From assembly GCF_032854445.1 (NCBI RefSeq), contig NC_088301.1:11156281-11220280 (forward strand): 64,000 nt of DNA, written 5' to 3'. The notes beneath the pieces are model-generated. The model saw only the letters and a list, made by a program, of their open reading frames with translations, searched no databases and had not been told where the DNA came from. Positions 51,201-54,536 of this stretch are shown here, piece by piece (position 1 is the stretch's first letter; each line of letters begins with the position of its first letter). The stretch is from Liolophura sinensis (Eukaryota; Mollusca; Polyplacophora; Chitonida; Chitonidae). Made by a program: the position numbers and the translations under genes.

Positions 51201-51880
51201 GTCACACCAGGAGTGCAGTACCAACACAATGTGTCCGTGAAAGCATGTTTCCTCACTACTGTATCATGAAACAATGATCATGTGACTTGAAAAAACATAT
51301 AAGCTTCCATAAGACATGAACAGATTAATATTCTTACAATAACATTAATTAATTTATTTATTTGGTAAATGGTATAAGGTTCAATTACTCTAAAATATTT
51401 CACTTTTTTTCACGAGTGATTTGACTGCGGCCAACTTTATGGTGGGAGGAAACCCCCAACCCTCCAGGGTCAGGCTTTCCTGTGTTGGGGCATCCAAGCA
51501 GTACCACACTGTGACAATGTCCTGAGCTATGTCTCTGCTCGCACGTGAACAAAGCCATGTTTCTAAGTATCAGCACACAATCCTGTGCATTTAAGAAAAA
51601 CAAACAATCTAAAACACGAGTCAGATTTTTTCTGATGTACCGTAACCATATAATCAGGTGACATGATGAGAAGCTGTGACTTACTCACCCTGGCAGCTGG
51701 AATGATAGGTTTATTTTTGTACGTATATTTCTTGTCCGTCTTCAACCCCTTCCGCAATTGCAGATCGTGAGGGTCCCCGAATTTCCCACCCACACAGAAT
51801 TTCTGCTGATGTTTGGCAAGAAGAGCTGGTGACTTGAACACCATGTGACATTCTACACATTTCAGGGGCAGATCCGCCAT
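7121..51880 (-). CDS. CCDC17: CCDC17-type zinc-finger/coiled-coil protein, 28 coding exons
   Basis: Full-length gene model of 1331 residues, built by hand from splice signals. All 27 junctions keep the reading frame and the sum is 3996 nt including TAG. Residues 8-29 form a CX2C...HX4C zinc finger like the N-terminus of vertebrate CCDC17. About 64-340 are charged heptad-rich coiled coil. Residues 376-556 carry the vertebrate-like C-terminal block (GFVIFYDFVTGL, then QPVPR, then an A-R-D block). A proline-rich linker near 567-580 follows, then about 740 residues with recurring beta-rich motifs (H-x-LRLY) that have no counterpart I know in the roughly 620-residue human protein. The start at 51880 has A at -3 and G at +4. 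CCDC17 is poorly characterised; a link to ciliated cells is from memory of expression data, not from this sequence. Homology of the N-terminal half is secure. That the C-terminal half belongs to the same transcript is inferred from unbroken phase and the lack of a stop or start between the halves. Confidence 0.85.
7419..7562 (-). CDS. CCDC17: CCDC17-type exon 27
   Basis: Residues 1271-1318 (LEINFDYIPPQLEESYN ... FAKTLGVKFKS). Acceptor TGATACCAG, donor AGT|GTAAGT. Confidence 0.86.
7630..9184. mobile_element. 1.5-kb terminal-inverted-repeat element, copy 1
   Basis: It starts GGTAAATGACCTAAAGTTTCG and ends with the near-complement, giving inverted termini of about 21 bp. No coding potential is visible, so it is a non-autonomous DNA transposon. 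It lies in intron 26 of the CCDC17-type gene. A 20-bp unit is expanded about 4.5 times near 8468-8555. Target duplication unclear (possibly TA). Confidence 0.8.
8468..8555 (+). repeat. 20-bp tandem repeat
   Basis: About 4.5 copies of GATAACAACTCAAACAATGC inside TIR element copy 1. Confidence 0.85.
9687..9779 (-). CDS. CCDC17: CCDC17-type exon 26
   Basis: Residues 1240-1270 (IQLLEGASVFVRLCDG...). ASVFVRL repeats the ASILVRL segment of exon 19. Acceptor CTGCCACAG, donor AAG|GTATTT. The preceding intron contains the Ty3/gypsy remnant. Confidence 0.86.
9983..10111 (-). mobile_element. SINE family 1, interrupted by the LTR element
   Basis: The 3' half is intact up to ACCATCCGTATTTTGCTGGC and then stops at the LTR. 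The missing half is not found at the far side of the retrotransposon, which implies a deletion. Confidence 0.85.
10112..10290 (-). repeat. 3' LTR of the Ty3/gypsy remnant
   Basis: On the minus strand it begins TGTTATGATG right after a purine tract. Its other end abuts the interrupted SINE near 10111. No clear target duplication survives. Confidence 0.8.
10291..10300 (-). other. Polypurine tract
   Basis: AAAGGGAGA on the minus strand immediately before the 3' LTR, the expected plus-strand primer position. Confidence 0.6.
10750..11281 (-). pseudogene. Integrase N-terminal (H2C2) fragment
   Basis: Family-typical RDEMSVENGIIFRGHRCVIP and LDILERLHSSHTGIES, followed beyond a stop and frame changes by an HHCC-like CETCCSYQ segment. 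The DDE core is not present. Confidence 0.78.
11330..11606 (-). pseudogene. Reverse transcriptase fragment (interrupted)
   Basis: Shows the start of a Ty3/gypsy RT: VVAKKPNGSLRICINP, an in-frame stop where K or R is expected, then PLPLMEDLLSELSNAKVLSK and FWHIPLD. The frame then leaves the family pattern, so the catalytic YXDD region and RNase H are missing. Confidence 0.85.
12026..12319 (-). pseudogene. gag CCHC zinc knuckle and protease remnant
   Basis: Contains C-x2-C-x4-H-x4-C (CSKCGQISHFAFHC) near its N-terminal end. Near its C-terminal end FQIDSDAICAV resembles the aspartic protease active-site region, but with SDA where a functional enzyme has SGA. Confidence 0.65.
12464..12745 (-). 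pseudogene. gag-like fragment
   Basis: 93-codon open piece (TLIATRCLGETDVIYERYIF...) with the helical, Q-rich look of a Ty3/gypsy gag core. No start context; decayed. Confidence 0.5.
13537..13547 (-). other. Primer-binding site (tRNA-Leu type)
   Basis: TGGTGTCAGAA directly follows the 5' LTR. It is complementary to the 3' end TTCTGACA-CCA that I recall for animal tRNA-Leu(CAG). The tRNA assignment is from memory. Confidence 0.65.
13548..13735 (-). repeat. 5' LTR of the Ty3/gypsy remnant
   Basis: Shares an approximately 150-bp alignable core with the copy at 10112-10290 (ATCCAG ... GAACAACAGAGTGGAGA ... ACAACATTGTTTTAT). It ends in CA on the minus strand directly beside the primer-binding site. 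Its outer end has diverged. Confidence 0.82.
13867..14022 (-). CDS. CCDC17: CCDC17-type exon 25
   Basis: Residues 1188-1239 (AWTAVQVFTDNYAVSSV...). VFQLPLFRGAPKP resembles the LRLY motif of exons 15 and 19. Acceptor TGTCTTCAG, donor AAG|GTATGT. Confidence 0.87.
14068..14238 (-). mobile_element. SINE family 1, internally deleted
   Basis: Tail and body run to GGTTGCTGACAGGCC, then jump to ATTGGTGGGAGGTTCCTGGG of the head. Confidence 0.85.
14312..14492 (-). mobile_element. SINE family 1, 5'-truncated
   Basis: Tail, body and AGCCAGCATGAGCTGGAC segment present; no tRNA head. Confidence 0.88.
14795..14970 (+). mobile_element. SINE family 1, 5'-truncated
   Basis: Forward copy from ACATGGGAAGGTCC to the (AAAT)n tail. 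Confidence 0.88.
15176..15283 (-). CDS. CCDC17: CCDC17-type exon 24
   Basis: Residues 1152-1187 (HFPNRSFHKYLTVIIHI ... YKYGLLDQ). Acceptor TTACTGCAG, donor CAG|GTATGT. Confidence 0.86.
15483..15640. repeat. 46-bp tandem repeat
   Basis: About 3.5 copies around AATGTTCTGCCAAAACTTCT. It lies 200 bp upstream of the exon 24 acceptor. Confidence 0.85.
15960..16160 (-). repeat. Dispersed repeat family 3 copy
   Basis: Contains GTATCATGCCAAAGACACCAG as in 26710-26870, plus a 3' piece (TTTTACATCGTACTGAACAA) like SINE family 2. Confidence 0.5.
16248..16343 (-). CDS. CCDC17: CCDC17-type exon 23
   Basis: Residues 1120-1151 (EAHLATYDKLTFVNDLEL...). Acceptor GTTTTCAG, donor AAG|GTAAAT. Confidence 0.86.
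16978..17345 (-). repeat. 26-bp minisatellite built from the exon 22 splice donor
   Basis: About 14 units. On the minus strand the consensus is TACATGGTGAGTATGGTGG plus about 7 bp. The last unit is the real exon 22 end, so each unit carries a GTGAGT donor. Confidence 0.92.
17338..17424 (-). CDS. CCDC17: CCDC17-type exon 22 (donor copied into a minisatellite)
   Basis: Residues 1091-1119 (VAVDGACNIPWSNFSEA...). It ends TACATG|GTGAGTATG. That junction sequence is the repeating unit of the array that fills the next 350 bp of intron 22. Confidence 0.86.
17658..17744 (-). CDS. CCDC17: CCDC17-type exon 21
   Basis: Residues 1062-1090 (NQLTRVADSRPLDQD...). Acceptor CTTTTGCAG, donor AAA|GTATGT, symmetric phase 0. 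Confidence 0.85.
18025..18185 (-). mobile_element. SINE family 1, 5'-truncated
   Basis: Tail and body to CTTCCCATGTACAGC. Confidence 0.85.
18330..18540 (+). repeat. Dispersed intronic repeat, copy A
   Basis: About 210 bp shared with 45620-45810, including AATAACAATTTTAAAGTGAT and GAAATTTTGACTTAAG. In intron 20. Confidence 0.75.
18555..18788 (-). CDS. CCDC17: CCDC17-type exon 20
   Basis: Residues 984-1061 (CSRVPESDWVRLGLWQPRP ... RLALSRDISLDND). Acceptor GTTTTCTAG, donor CGT|GTGAGT. Arginine-rich, no recognised domain. Confidence 0.86.
19297..19412 (-). mobile_element. SINE family 1, 3' part of a split copy
   Basis: Tail and core to CCATCCGCAGGTTGCC. The remaining part resumes at 19862 after about 450 bp of other sequence. 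Confidence 0.75.
19862..19996 (-). mobile_element. SINE family 1, head part of a split copy
   Basis: Begins in the body (AGAGGAAGCCAGCATGAAG) and runs to the head end CCACTTCGGCCCC. Collinear continuation of 19297-19412. Confidence 0.75.
20146..20319 (-). CDS. CCDC17: CCDC17-type exon 19 (LRLY motif 2)
   Basis: Residues 926-983. Second copy of the motif, AHQLRLYQRGPDG (932-944), followed by ASILVRLVKVV. Acceptor GTATTGTAG, donor GAG|GTACTG. Confidence 0.88.
20985..21461. repeat. 159-bp tandem triplication
   Basis: Three almost identical copies start at 20985, 21144 and 21303. Only a few differences appear, in the third copy (for example CTCTATTTCAATG). It lies 125 bp downstream of the exon 18 donor, in intron 18. 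Confidence 0.97.
21585..21698 (-). CDS. CCDC17: CCDC17-type exon 18
   Basis: Residues 888-925 (LYTMDNFYKELTCVGYSLL...). Acceptor GTTGACAG, donor CAG|GTACAG. A 159-bp direct triplication begins about 125 bp downstream. Confidence 0.85.
22704..22728. repeat. (ATT)n microsatellite
   Basis: About 8 trinucleotide units. Confidence 0.85.
22778..22880 (-). mobile_element. SINE family 1, degenerate
   Basis: Recognisable TTTATTTGATTGTTGTTT tail, CTCAAGAATTGTTCACTTA and GGTGGAGGAAACTG, then lost. Confidence 0.55.
23129..23284 (-). CDS. CCDC17: CCDC17-type exon 17
   Basis: Residues 836-887 (VAGRIMDRAYTISGQDMV ... TATLVLK). Acceptor CTGTAG, donor AAG|GTAAGA, phase 0 on both sides. Confidence 0.87.
23370..23500. 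repeat. Dispersed repeat with CCTGAAACTGGC core
   Basis: Shares the GCCCTGAAACTGGCCAATAC and AATATAGTTTGTCT region with 41745-41865, and in inverted form with 33790-33930. Confidence 0.65.
23903..23995 (-). CDS. CCDC17: CCDC17-type exon 16
   Basis: Residues 805-835, with GDGFDIYIDGGRFLP. The acceptor AGGAAG at 23996 is the only one nearby that gives phase 0. A 51-bp minisatellite starts within about 30 bp of it, where branch point and pyrimidine tract are expected. Donor CGG|GTAAGA. Confidence 0.78.
24022..24836. repeat. 51-bp minisatellite abutting the exon 16 acceptor
   Basis: About 16 copies of a 51-bp unit (17 codons), so open frames persist on both strands (158 and 182 codons). These frames have no start context and simply follow the period. 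On the minus strand each unit reads as a pyrimidine-rich run followed by TCTAG. Confidence 0.95.
25200..25353 (+). mobile_element. SINE family 1, 5'-truncated
   Basis: From GTACAGGGGAAGATCTGTCC to AATCAAATAAATAAAT. Confidence 0.82.
25655..25911 (-). CDS. CCDC17: CCDC17-type exon 15 (LRLY motif 1)
   Basis: Residues 719-804. It holds the first THSLRLYRPPVPSP motif (741-754), then WVRYWEATLRFHIFQ and an acidic SEDSDEEEEG tail. Acceptor GGTTGACAG, donor CAG|GTTGGA. From this exon onward every intron is phase 0. Confidence 0.88.
26710..26870 (-). repeat. Dispersed repeat family 3 copy
   Basis: TGAAGTATCATGCCAAAGAC and ACACCAGACATGATAGCCCA as in 15960-16160. Confidence 0.6.
27208..27239. repeat. 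(AAT)n microsatellite
   Basis: About ten trinucleotide units, in intron 14. Confidence 0.9.
27390..27542 (+). mobile_element. SINE family 1, 5'-truncated
   Basis: From CATATGTGGGAAGGTCTG to AACACCAATCAAATAAAT. It ends 17 bp before exon 14's 3' end, so it occupies the start of intron 14. Confidence 0.9.
27559..27826 (-). CDS. CCDC17: CCDC17-type exon 14
   Basis: Residues 630-718. Beta-rich (DVVLIARFYLIHEDY, TLVAWAAMPLV). Acceptor CTCTCTCCAG, donor CCAG|GTAAAC. The 268-nt open frame is uninterrupted. Confidence 0.88.
28183..28303 (-). CDS. CCDC17: CCDC17-type exon 13 (NAGNAG acceptor)
   Basis: Residues 589-629 (SSPDRPSSSGRTIGFQVDR...). The acceptor is CAGCAG, so one serine can be gained or lost by alternative choice. 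Donor AAG|GTGAGG. Confidence 0.82.
28395..28790. repeat. 54-bp minisatellite
   Basis: About 7 copies around CCACTTGTGACATGGGTAGC. It begins about 90 bp upstream of the exon 13 acceptor. The period is a multiple of three, producing a spurious 205-codon frame that also reads through exon 13. Confidence 0.93.
29013..29122 (-). mobile_element. SINE family 1, truncated
   Basis: Tail to AGCCAGCATTGTGGATGG, then divergent. Confidence 0.8.
29413..29504 (+). mobile_element. SINE family 1, 3' fragment
   Basis: From TATGGTTTCCTCTCACCATA to AACACCGATCAAATAAATAA. Confidence 0.8.
30036..30172 (+). mobile_element. SINE family 1, 5'-truncated, long A tail
   Basis: From ACCTGCGGATGGTCGTGGG to CACCAATC followed by an uninterrupted A run, which suggests a recent copy. 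Confidence 0.9.
30700..31960. repeat. 106-107-bp minisatellite
   Basis: About 8 well-preserved copies from 31100 (CAGTTGTGAACAATTTGACC recurs every 106-107 bp). More decayed, shorter relatives extend upstream to 30700. In intron 12. Confidence 0.92.
32940..33037 (-). CDS. CCDC17: CCDC17-type exon 12 (proline-rich)
   Basis: Residues 557-588, with a run of prolines (STPPPPPSATPPSSPG), probably a disordered linker between the conserved half and the extra C-terminal modules. Acceptor GTTTTTCAG, donor AG|GTAAGA. Confidence 0.8.
33487..33597 (-). CDS. CCDC17: CCDC17-type exon 11
   Basis: Residues 520-556 (FGDAQLYYRIAHARDV...). It corresponds to the last conserved block of vertebrate CCDC17, a strand pair followed by A-R-D. 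Acceptor GTTTACAG, donor GTG|GTATGG, phase 0 on both sides. Confidence 0.85.
33790..33930. repeat. Dispersed repeat with CCTGAAACTGGC core, inverted copy
   Basis: Complementary to 23370-23500 (GGGCTTCACAAAAAGTATAT and TTGGCCAGTTT). Confidence 0.65.
34020..34092. repeat. Short tandem duplication
   Basis: Two and a half copies of a roughly 33-bp unit with GGCAATGCTTCCCCAAGG. Confidence 0.85.
34097..34235 (-). mobile_element. SINE family 2 fragment (tRNA-like head)
   Basis: ATGCTGAGAGCCAAGCGAG matches 40850-40870. It carries GGGTTTGATCTCAGGTCTCC, a box B-like stretch, and TCTAACCATTAGGCC. Confidence 0.55.
34388..34527 (-). mobile_element. SINE family 1, truncated
   Basis: From the tail fragment to GCCAGACCATTCCACTTACGG; the first few tail bases are decayed. 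Confidence 0.85.
34615..34834 (-). CDS. CCDC17: CCDC17-type exon 10
   Basis: Residues 446-519, a beta-rich C2-like stretch (LGIVVELQLTSPS ... AWTKISVFNDYGQLTTGRF ... LPISPLLSF). Acceptor TTGGTACAG, donor AGG|GTTAGT, a slightly weak donor. Confidence 0.85.
35145..35575. repeat. 41-bp degenerate minisatellite
   Basis: About 10 units around TGAATGACAATGGTTTTAGG. In intron 9. Confidence 0.85.
35748..35812. repeat. 15-bp tandem repeat
   Basis: About 4.3 copies of AGTAAGAGTCACAGC, 60 bp from the exon 9 donor. Confidence 0.95.
35872..36081 (-). CDS. CCDC17: CCDC17-type exon 9 (conserved block)
   Basis: Residues 376-445. It contains GFVIFYDFVTGL, then LVVGLYDSQARVG, and ends GNCGAVVGAKQPVPR across the junction. 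These are the segments by which I recognise vertebrate CCDC17. Acceptor TCTGTTGTAG, donor ACG|GTAAGT. Confidence 0.93.
36172..36308 (-). mobile_element. SINE family 1, truncated
   Basis: Tail to AACCCATGACCATTCCCAAG. It starts 90 bp upstream of exon 9. Confidence 0.88.
36320..39720. other. Intron 8 interior, nothing recognised
   Basis: AT-rich, without an open frame backed by splice sites. A tRNA-like scrap (CAGGTTCAAATCCTGC near 37252) may be an old SINE head. Confidence 0.5.
39727..39873. mobile_element. MITE-like inverted-repeat element
   Basis: About 147 bp. The left end GGGGCCACTTGCACAAAACT and the complement of the right end (GGAGCCACATTCATAAAATT) match at roughly 18 of 25 positions. 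No coding capacity. In intron 8. Confidence 0.6.
40621..40960 (-). mobile_element. SINE family 2, long copy
   Basis: 3' end GGAGTTTAACGTCGTACTTA and a T run, a GTCATATGACGAC palindrome, then a body matching 63838-64000 and a head with GACCCAGGATTGACCCTGGG. Its 80-codon open frame is not considered a gene. Confidence 0.65.
41256..41450 (-). mobile_element. SINE family 1, internally deleted
   Basis: GATTGGTGTTTTACCAGCATTATGG shows a deletion joining the 3' end to the core. The head is partly preserved. Confidence 0.8.
41516..41619 (-). CDS. CCDC17: CCDC17-type exon 8 (proline-rich linker)
   Basis: Residues 342-375, rich in proline (VQYVPQNPMGPVPYEV...ASYDP). The YDP-H-RGF transition into exon 9 matches the start of the conserved C-terminal block of CCDC17 proteins. 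Acceptor ATTGATTAG, donor CA|GTAAGT. Confidence 0.87.
41745..41865. repeat. Dispersed repeat with CCTGAAACTGGC core
   Basis: CACCCCCTGAAACTGGCAAT and CCAATATAGTTTTGTCTCC as in 23370-23500. Shorter relatives lie near 42580 and 56850. Confidence 0.6.
42150..42319 (-). CDS. CCDC17: CCDC17-type exon 7 (coiled coil)
   Basis: Residues 285-341, a continuous coiled coil (GELEKQVSKLELEHSRKMA...) ending HSGHKVQPIQ. Acceptor GAATCAG, donor CAG|GTAAGA, ends in phase 0. Confidence 0.88.
43003..43134 (-). CDS. CCDC17: CCDC17-type exon 6 (coiled coil)
   Basis: Residues 241-284 (VKPPTLFPETQAMELEN...). Strong leucine heptads (ARLQRELLLLQEKN). Acceptor GTTTTCAG, donor ATG|GTAAAA, phase 1 on both sides. Confidence 0.85.
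44104..44222 (-). repeat. Tandem copies of the exon 5 splice donor
   Basis: On the minus strand CCTCCCACAAAAG|GTAAACTGTGAA is repeated at 25-bp spacing (27 bp for the first step). Including the exon's own end there are five usable GTAAGC or GTAAAC donors. The first and last share GTAAGCTGTTCACA; the middle three share GTAAACTGTGAA. Confidence 0.95.
44218..44351 (-). CDS. CCDC17: CCDC17-type exon 5 with tandemly repeated donor
   Basis: Residues 196-240 (RALRQNYLHLGGNDPG...KPKPPTK). Acceptor CTCCTTCAG. Donor AAAAG|GTAAGC. The same exon end plus donor is repeated four more times just downstream at 44191, 44166, 44141 and 44116. Confidence 0.85.
44404..44660 (-). mobile_element. SINE family 1, nearly full length
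   Basis: All parts from tail to head (ACCTCCTCGGCCATGGAAGTCCCC), in intron 4, about 50 bp upstream of exon 5. Confidence 0.9.
44958..45098 (-). CDS. CCDC17: CCDC17-type exon 4
   Basis: Residues 149-195, including DEIQYVENFFANREKGKKK and a PLPVVYNTDNS stretch. The acceptor GTTTCTGAAAG was chosen because it is the only upstream AG that joins exon 3 in frame without a stop. The better-looking TTTACTTTAG 40 nt further in would need the weak alternative donor of exon 3. The donor is CAG|GTAAAA. The 5' boundary is therefore less certain than the others. Confidence 0.7.
45340..45472 (-). CDS. CCDC17: CCDC17-type exon 3 (coiled coil)
   Basis: Residues 105-148, helical and charged (DIRRRLMELNNEP...). 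Acceptor ATTGTCAG, donor GA|GTAAGT, leaving two bases. A weaker donor 7 nt earlier (G|GTATAG) would change the phase; see exon 4. Confidence 0.8.
45620..45810 (+). repeat. Dispersed intronic repeat, copy B
   Basis: Counterpart of 18330-18540. In intron 2. Confidence 0.75.
46457..46577 (-). CDS. CCDC17: CCDC17-type exon 2
   Basis: Residues 65-104 (AVSPYEEPRRDAQMWLM...). The acceptor TCTATCCAG and donor ATG|GTGAGT are clear. It leaves phase 1. A 25-bp minisatellite begins about 100 bp upstream of this acceptor. Confidence 0.85.
46675..47290. repeat. 25-bp minisatellite
   Basis: About 24 copies of TTCAGAACAAAATCCACATCCCTAG-type units with 24/25-bp variants. It lies upstream of the exon 2 acceptor in intron 1. 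Confidence 0.96.
47469..47502. other. Perfect 12-bp hairpin
   Basis: CAGACTTTCATG and its exact complement, separated by 10 bases. In intron 1, within about 180 bp of the 25-bp array. Confidence 0.85.
47688..47850 (+). mobile_element. SINE family 1, degenerate
   Basis: CATGAGCCTCTCACAAGTGTGG head remnant joined to the AACCTGCAGATGATC body and a decayed tail. Confidence 0.8.
49190..49645. repeat. 38-bp minisatellite
   Basis: About 12 copies around TGTGTCATGATGTGACAGTG, which contains TGTCA/TGACA arms. Confidence 0.95.
49646..50165. repeat. 30-bp minisatellite, block 1
   Basis: About 17 copies of ACACAACCAGGTCACAGTGT plus about 10 bp, directly continuing the 38-bp array. All six frames are largely open because the period is ten codons. 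Confidence 0.96.
50166..50282. repeat. Spacer duplicated at 51208-51325
   Basis: About 117 bp of non-repetitive sequence (AGTGCAGTACCAACACAATG ... ATAAGCTTCCATAA) that recurs almost unchanged after block 2. Confidence 0.95.
50283..51207. repeat. 30-bp minisatellite, block 2
   Basis: About 31 copies of the block 1 unit. Open frames of 328 and 330 codons on opposite strands come from the 30-bp period. No start context, codon bias or splice support; not regarded as genes. Confidence 0.96.
51208..51325. repeat. Second copy of the 117-bp spacer
   Basis: Nearly identical to 50166-50282 (for example GTCAGTGAAAG versus GTCCGTGAAAG). It shows that array plus flank was duplicated as one block. Confidence 0.95.
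51352..51485 (-). mobile_element. SINE family 1, degenerate
   Basis: TTTATTTATTTGGTAAATGG tail, AATATTTCACTT and GGCCAACTTTATGGTGGGAG core. Confidence 0.6.
51689..51880 (-). CDS. CCDC17: CCDC17-type exon 1 (zinc finger)
   Basis: Encodes residues 1-64, beginning MADLPLKCVECHMVF. C8, C11, H24 and C29 are the probable zinc ligands. It ends on a complete codon at AGG|GTGAGT. The exon probably extends upstream to a 3' splice site at 51960 (TTTTCAG), giving a 79-nt 5'UTR segment with short upstream ATG frames. Confidence 0.9.
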
Positions 51881-51959
51881 GCTTGATTTTCACATGCTCC
51901 TCTGGTACTAGGGAGAACTTTGCCGCAACAGCATTTTCAATTACACCCTCATTTTTTTC
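51881..51959 (-). other. Probable 5'UTR part of CCDC17-type exon 1
   Basis: It lies between an acceptor-like CATTTTCAG (ending 51960) and the start codon. It contains three tiny upstream ATG frames (3, 9 and 2 codons with stop), so translation may depend on leaky scanning or reinitiation. The leader exon beyond this splice was not identified. Confidence 0.45.
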
Positions 51960-54251
51960 CTGAAAATGACATGAAAAACTGCATATGATATCTAGTTGAT
52001 GAAATGAACACTGGTTTAACATAATCAATAAGCAAAGTAACTCTGACAAAGTTTATTTTGACGATCTCAAATATTTCAAGTCATGAAAAGAACTATCTAA
52101 TAGTTAGTTGGCATATTTATTGCATATATACAGCGTACATTAAAAGTTGCTGTTAATGCAAAAGAAATGTAAATGGTATATTACAATGCTACAGTAGTTA
52201 TAATTCCTTCACAGATCATAACCATTCAAAAACTACTGCAATTCAACATGCCTTTAGAAGAAATAACAGGTTGTTAGACTGATTAATGTCTAAAATAAAC
52301 TTCAACATTATCATTTTAATATCGCCATTTACCACAGACTTTACTACCAGTAGTTTTACACCTGTCTGTGTTCATTTTTTTTTTTTTGGTCATGTTCAAA
52401 TTATAACACTTTGTAGTAGGTAACAAGAAAATATTTTCACATGCCTAGAATTTCAATAACCATGGAAGATTACAAGTTTACTATTTCAAATTAATGCACA
52501 TCCCACTGCTGATTTTGCTTCCATCTTCCAGAGCCCTTGATGGCGATAAGCAGCATACAAATAACCAGTGGTGCTTTCCTACACATCTTAAGTCTTCCAT
52601 AAATTTCACATCATATGACGACCTCTTGCCTTCCACCAATATGATGTCACACATGGGAAATTTTGGCAAAGACAACCAATTTACCACCAAACATTTTTTT
52701 GTGTTTTGGCAGCTACGTATCTTGTTATAGAATTACTTGAAGAATTAAGCGTCAAAGTAATCAGATTTTTTCGTGTTCATTCATCTGTGATGCAGTAACG
52801 TATATACCGGTATCCAAGTATACATCTACACTGTAAATCTACCTAAAGAATATACCTCTTACCTGGCTATAGCACCTGATCAGGTGTGTTCACTGGAGGT
52901 TAATCTGAGATTTCTGCTGAGTGAGTTACGGCTTGCAAGACTCAGAGGTTCAGATTGTGGAGGGGTGAATATTTGATGAACTCTCCTTAATAACATGTTC
53001 TATTTGTCCCCACCCTGCCAACGCCTGACATGCAGTCAACAGTAACTGTCCGAATCTCTCTGAACAGTTCACAACAGTGAGCATAGCCAATATAGAGCAC
53101 TTACTACTGGTCTATTCAACAGACAGCATGGATCAAGTCTATTTTATTAGCCAGGGCCACTGAACCAGTTCACAATGTTATGTACACAAAGGCTATAACT
53201 TCCAAAACGCCAAGAACTATTTTGGCATGTCACAACATGTCACTGCAAAGAGTAAGTGACCCTTCACATCCGTCATTTTAGACACAGAATGTGGATAGTG
53301 AAACTGTGCAAAAGAGTTCTCAAACATCTCAGACCACAAACAAACTTTTACACAAGGTGGTAAAAGGCATCTTGGGAGGGCAATGTAATTTTGCAAGCTA
53401 ACACGAAGTTCTCGTTCAGTTTCGTTGCGGGTGAAAACAGTAATCCTGTCTGGTTACTCAAATGAAATCTAGTCACAGCATTTATAAAGTTAGTTTTAAT
53501 TCCAGACATCTTTTCTGCATAATTTCAGTCACTGTAACAATAACAAGATCTTGCAGTTGATTCTCCGACCGTGAAAGACGTCATCGTCGTTGTTGTTGTG
53601 AGTTGCAGGCCATGTGATTTTCACCCATAATAAATACACTAGTGGGAGAATAAGCAAAGCTACTGGTAGATGTGACTCTCGCAGGATATAAACGACTAAT
53701 TTGTCCTACATGTCTCAGAGATGGCTCTGCCCAGTTGTCTCAGATATAAGCTCTTCCATTGGCATTTGCCAAGTTGTCATTCGAGTGTATACATTGCAAG
53801 CACGGTGTTCGTTCCTATATAATTTGTGCACGTGCTTCGCTCGTCATGAAAACTTACCATAGAATCTTGCTCATGGACGCAATCGGTTATTCTCATAAGA
53901 GCGGAATTTGAAAACCCTGCTAGCTGACAGCCGTCATTGCCGTTGAACAGCACTAGGTGTGCTGTTTAGAAATGTGACACTGACATGTACTGTAATTTGC
54001 CACCACGGAGGTTCACATCCACCAGTGGAAATCATATTACAGTAAGCTTCAGAGTTAGTACTTGTGCCAGTATCTGAAGTATAGAGCCTACGTATTGACA
54101 TGACAGGCATCAGGTTGCCAGTATTCGACTCCACATTGATATAATAAATGCCAAAGTTTTCTAAAGTTATCTTGCAAGGCATTATGTTTACTTCAATATG
54201 CCTTACAGTGCTGTCTCACTGGAACTCCATGCAAAAGACACCATACAGGAC
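51960..54251. other. Upstream region of the CCDC17-type gene, no gene recognised
   Basis: No exon or repeat family could be assigned. It must hold the promoter and any leader exon of the CCDC17-type gene. AAGACGTCATCG near 53576 resembles a CRE half but is weak evidence. Confidence 0.5.
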
Positions 54252-54267
54252 ACTCCACCCACTTGAT

Positions 54268-54536
54268 TTATTTATTTATTTATTTGATTGGTGTTTTACG
54301 CCGTACTCAAGAATATTTCACTTATACGACGGTGCCCAGCATTATGGTGGGTGGAAACCGGGCACAGCCCGGGGGAAACCCACGACCATCCGCAGGTTGC
54401 TGACAGACCTTCCCACTTACGGCCGGAGAGGAAGCCAGCATGAGCTGGACTTGAACTCACAGCGACCGCATTGGTGAGAGGCTCCTGGGTCATTGTGCTG
54501 CGCTAGCGCGCTAACCGACTGAGCCACGGAGGCCCC
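54268..54536 (-). mobile_element. SINE family 1, full-length reference copy with target duplication
   Basis: Complete 269-bp element: (TTTA)n tail, GGTGTTTTACGCCGTACTC 3' end, body, and tRNA-like head with GGACTTGAACTCACAGCGAC (box B complement) and GCGCTAACCGACTGAGCCAC (box A complement). Flanked by a perfect 16-bp duplication ACTCCACCCACTTGAT at 54252-54267 and 54537-54552, the signature of LINE-assisted insertion. Confidence 0.96.

Noticed and set aside
49637-51274. Long open frames of 186-330 codons on both strands
   Set aside because: They lie entirely in a 30-bp tandem array. A period divisible by three keeps all frames open, and there is no start context, splice support or family resemblance.
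51711-52049. 112-codon minus-strand frame overlapping CCDC17-type exon 1
   Set aside because: It uses a different frame from the zinc finger. It has no independent support; its sequence is better read as 5'UTR plus an out-of-frame shadow.
54148-54477. 109-codon plus-strand frame
   Set aside because: Reads through a SINE in complement; similar frames appear at every SINE copy.
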